Of a stretch of 64,000 bases of DNA, positions 63,559-64,000 are shown piece by piece. The stretch's first letter is position 1. Every line of letters begins with the position of its first letter. This DNA comes from Nocardia flavorosea (lineage in GTDB: Bacteria; Actinomycetota; Actinomycetes; Mycobacteriales; Mycobacteriaceae): contig NZ_JADLQL010000002.1 of the NCBI RefSeq assembly GCF_015477805.1, positions 992,001 to 1,056,000 of the forward strand. Reading direction: 5' to 3'. Made by a program: the position numbers and the translations under genes. A model generated the notes under the pieces. It saw nothing but the letters and a program-made list of their open reading frames with translations. It ran no database searches and was not told the origin of the DNA.

Positions 63559-64000
63559 TCAACGCTGCGCGACCGCGGTCGGCGGAATCGGGGCCGGCAG
63601 AGCGGTTTCGCCTTCCAGGTACTCGTCCACCGCGGAGGCCGCGGCCCGGCCCTCGGCGATCGCCCAGACGATCAGCGACTGGCCGCGGCCCATATCGCCG
63701 GCGACGAAGACACCGGGGATATTGGTGGCCCATTTCTTGTCCCGCTGGACGTTGCCGCGCTGGTCGTAGCCGACGCCGAGATCGGTGAGCAGACCCGGCT
63801 TGTCCGGCCCGACGAAACCCATGGCCAGCAGGACGAGATCGGCCTCGAGGGTGAAATCGGTACCCTCGACCTTCTCGAACCGGCCGTTGACCATCTTGAC
63901 CTCGTGCGCCTCGAGCCCGGTCACCTTGCCGTCGGAGCCGACGAACCGCTCGGTGTTCACCGAGAACACGCGTTCGCCGCCCTCTTCGTGCGCCGAGGAA
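63559..64000 (-). CDS. gltD: Glutamate synthase small subunit, C-terminal part
   Basis: The 147 residues seen are the C-terminus of the NADPH-dependent beta subunit, which feeds electrons to the large subunit for glutamate synthesis from glutamine and 2-oxoglutarate. Characteristic stretches are FTLEADLVLLAMGFVGP, TNIPGVFVAGDMGRGQSLIVWAIAEGR (FAD-binding end motif) and the closing AVDEYLEG. The upstream part, including the NADPH site and Fe-S clusters, is outside the window. gltB normally precedes it. Confidence 0.93.
   Translation of the reverse strand, partial: SSAHEEGGERVFSVNTERFVGSDGKVTGLEAHEVKMVNGRFEKVEGTDFTLEADLVLLAMGFVGPDKPGLLTDLGVGYDQRGNVQRDKKWATNIPGVFVAGDMGRGQSLIVWAIAEGRAAASAVDEYLEGETALPAPIPPTAVAQR

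Overview
The window is high-GC actinobacterial DNA, most likely from Nocardia or a close relative in the Mycobacteriales. Three things point there: PE, PPE and EspG (ESX/type VII) proteins; frequent GTG starts with 1-4 base stop/start overlaps; and a gene order from serS to sodA that follows the Mycobacterium tuberculosis Rv3834c-Rv3846 block as I remember it. The species cannot be fixed from the sequence alone.

Layout. 1-7.1 kb: a HAD phosphatase cut by the window edge, a spacer with a 24-bp tandem repeat, and a five-gene dipeptide/oligopeptide ABC operon. 7.4-11.7 kb: a divergent stand-alone hydroxymethylbilane synthase, a DUF397/XRE-DUF5753 pair, and a large AAA-like ATPase with a C-terminal PD-(D/E)xK-type nuclease signature. 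11.7-16 kb: a metallo-beta-lactamase/Rieske fusion, a lipoprotein, and two tandem PlsC-type acyltransferases. 16.4-19.8 kb: a copper module in which a CsoR/RicR-type operator lies inside a TTGACA promoter, followed by a membrane-anchored His-motif protein and a CopA-type ATPase. 19.8-24.8 kb: two transporters and a GGDEF-EAL protein with a broken GGDEF motif.

24.8-42.8 kb is the conserved backbone: serS, a septum-formation protein, a zincin, histidine phosphatase, pheA, a DUF2470 protein behind a strong IdeR iron box, a CPBP protein, an LCP ligase, two tandem ferritins, DUF5926, glpQ, DUF4328, rhodanese and sodA. A PE-PPE-EspG triad is inserted into it. 43-48 kb: a coiled-coil protein, a yybP-ykoY manganese riboswitch driving a GDT1/UPF0016 transporter, an SDR, and two paralogous secreted pentapeptide-repeat proteins of unknown function. 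48-57 kb: htpG, a TM0106-type RecB-like nuclease, DUF6474, a second copper cluster (membrane protein, ycnI, copC, copD), rraA and an S4 protein. 57.5-64 kb: lysX with altered synthetase motifs, a GYPQQ-repeat membrane protein, a histidine phosphatase, a cutinase and the C-terminus of gltD.

Metal homeostasis is the recurring theme. Copper has two clusters. Iron has an iron box on the DUF2470 gene, two box-like repeats before bfrB, a catalytic ferritin and a ferritin with a stripped ferroxidase centre. Manganese has the riboswitch-controlled transporter close to a superoxide dismutase with Gln at position 145. The best candidates for undescribed biology are the paired secreted repeat proteins, the ferroxidase-stripped ferritin beside bfrB, and the ATPase-nuclease fusion. 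No rRNA, tRNA, insertion sequence, prophage or CRISPR array was recognised.
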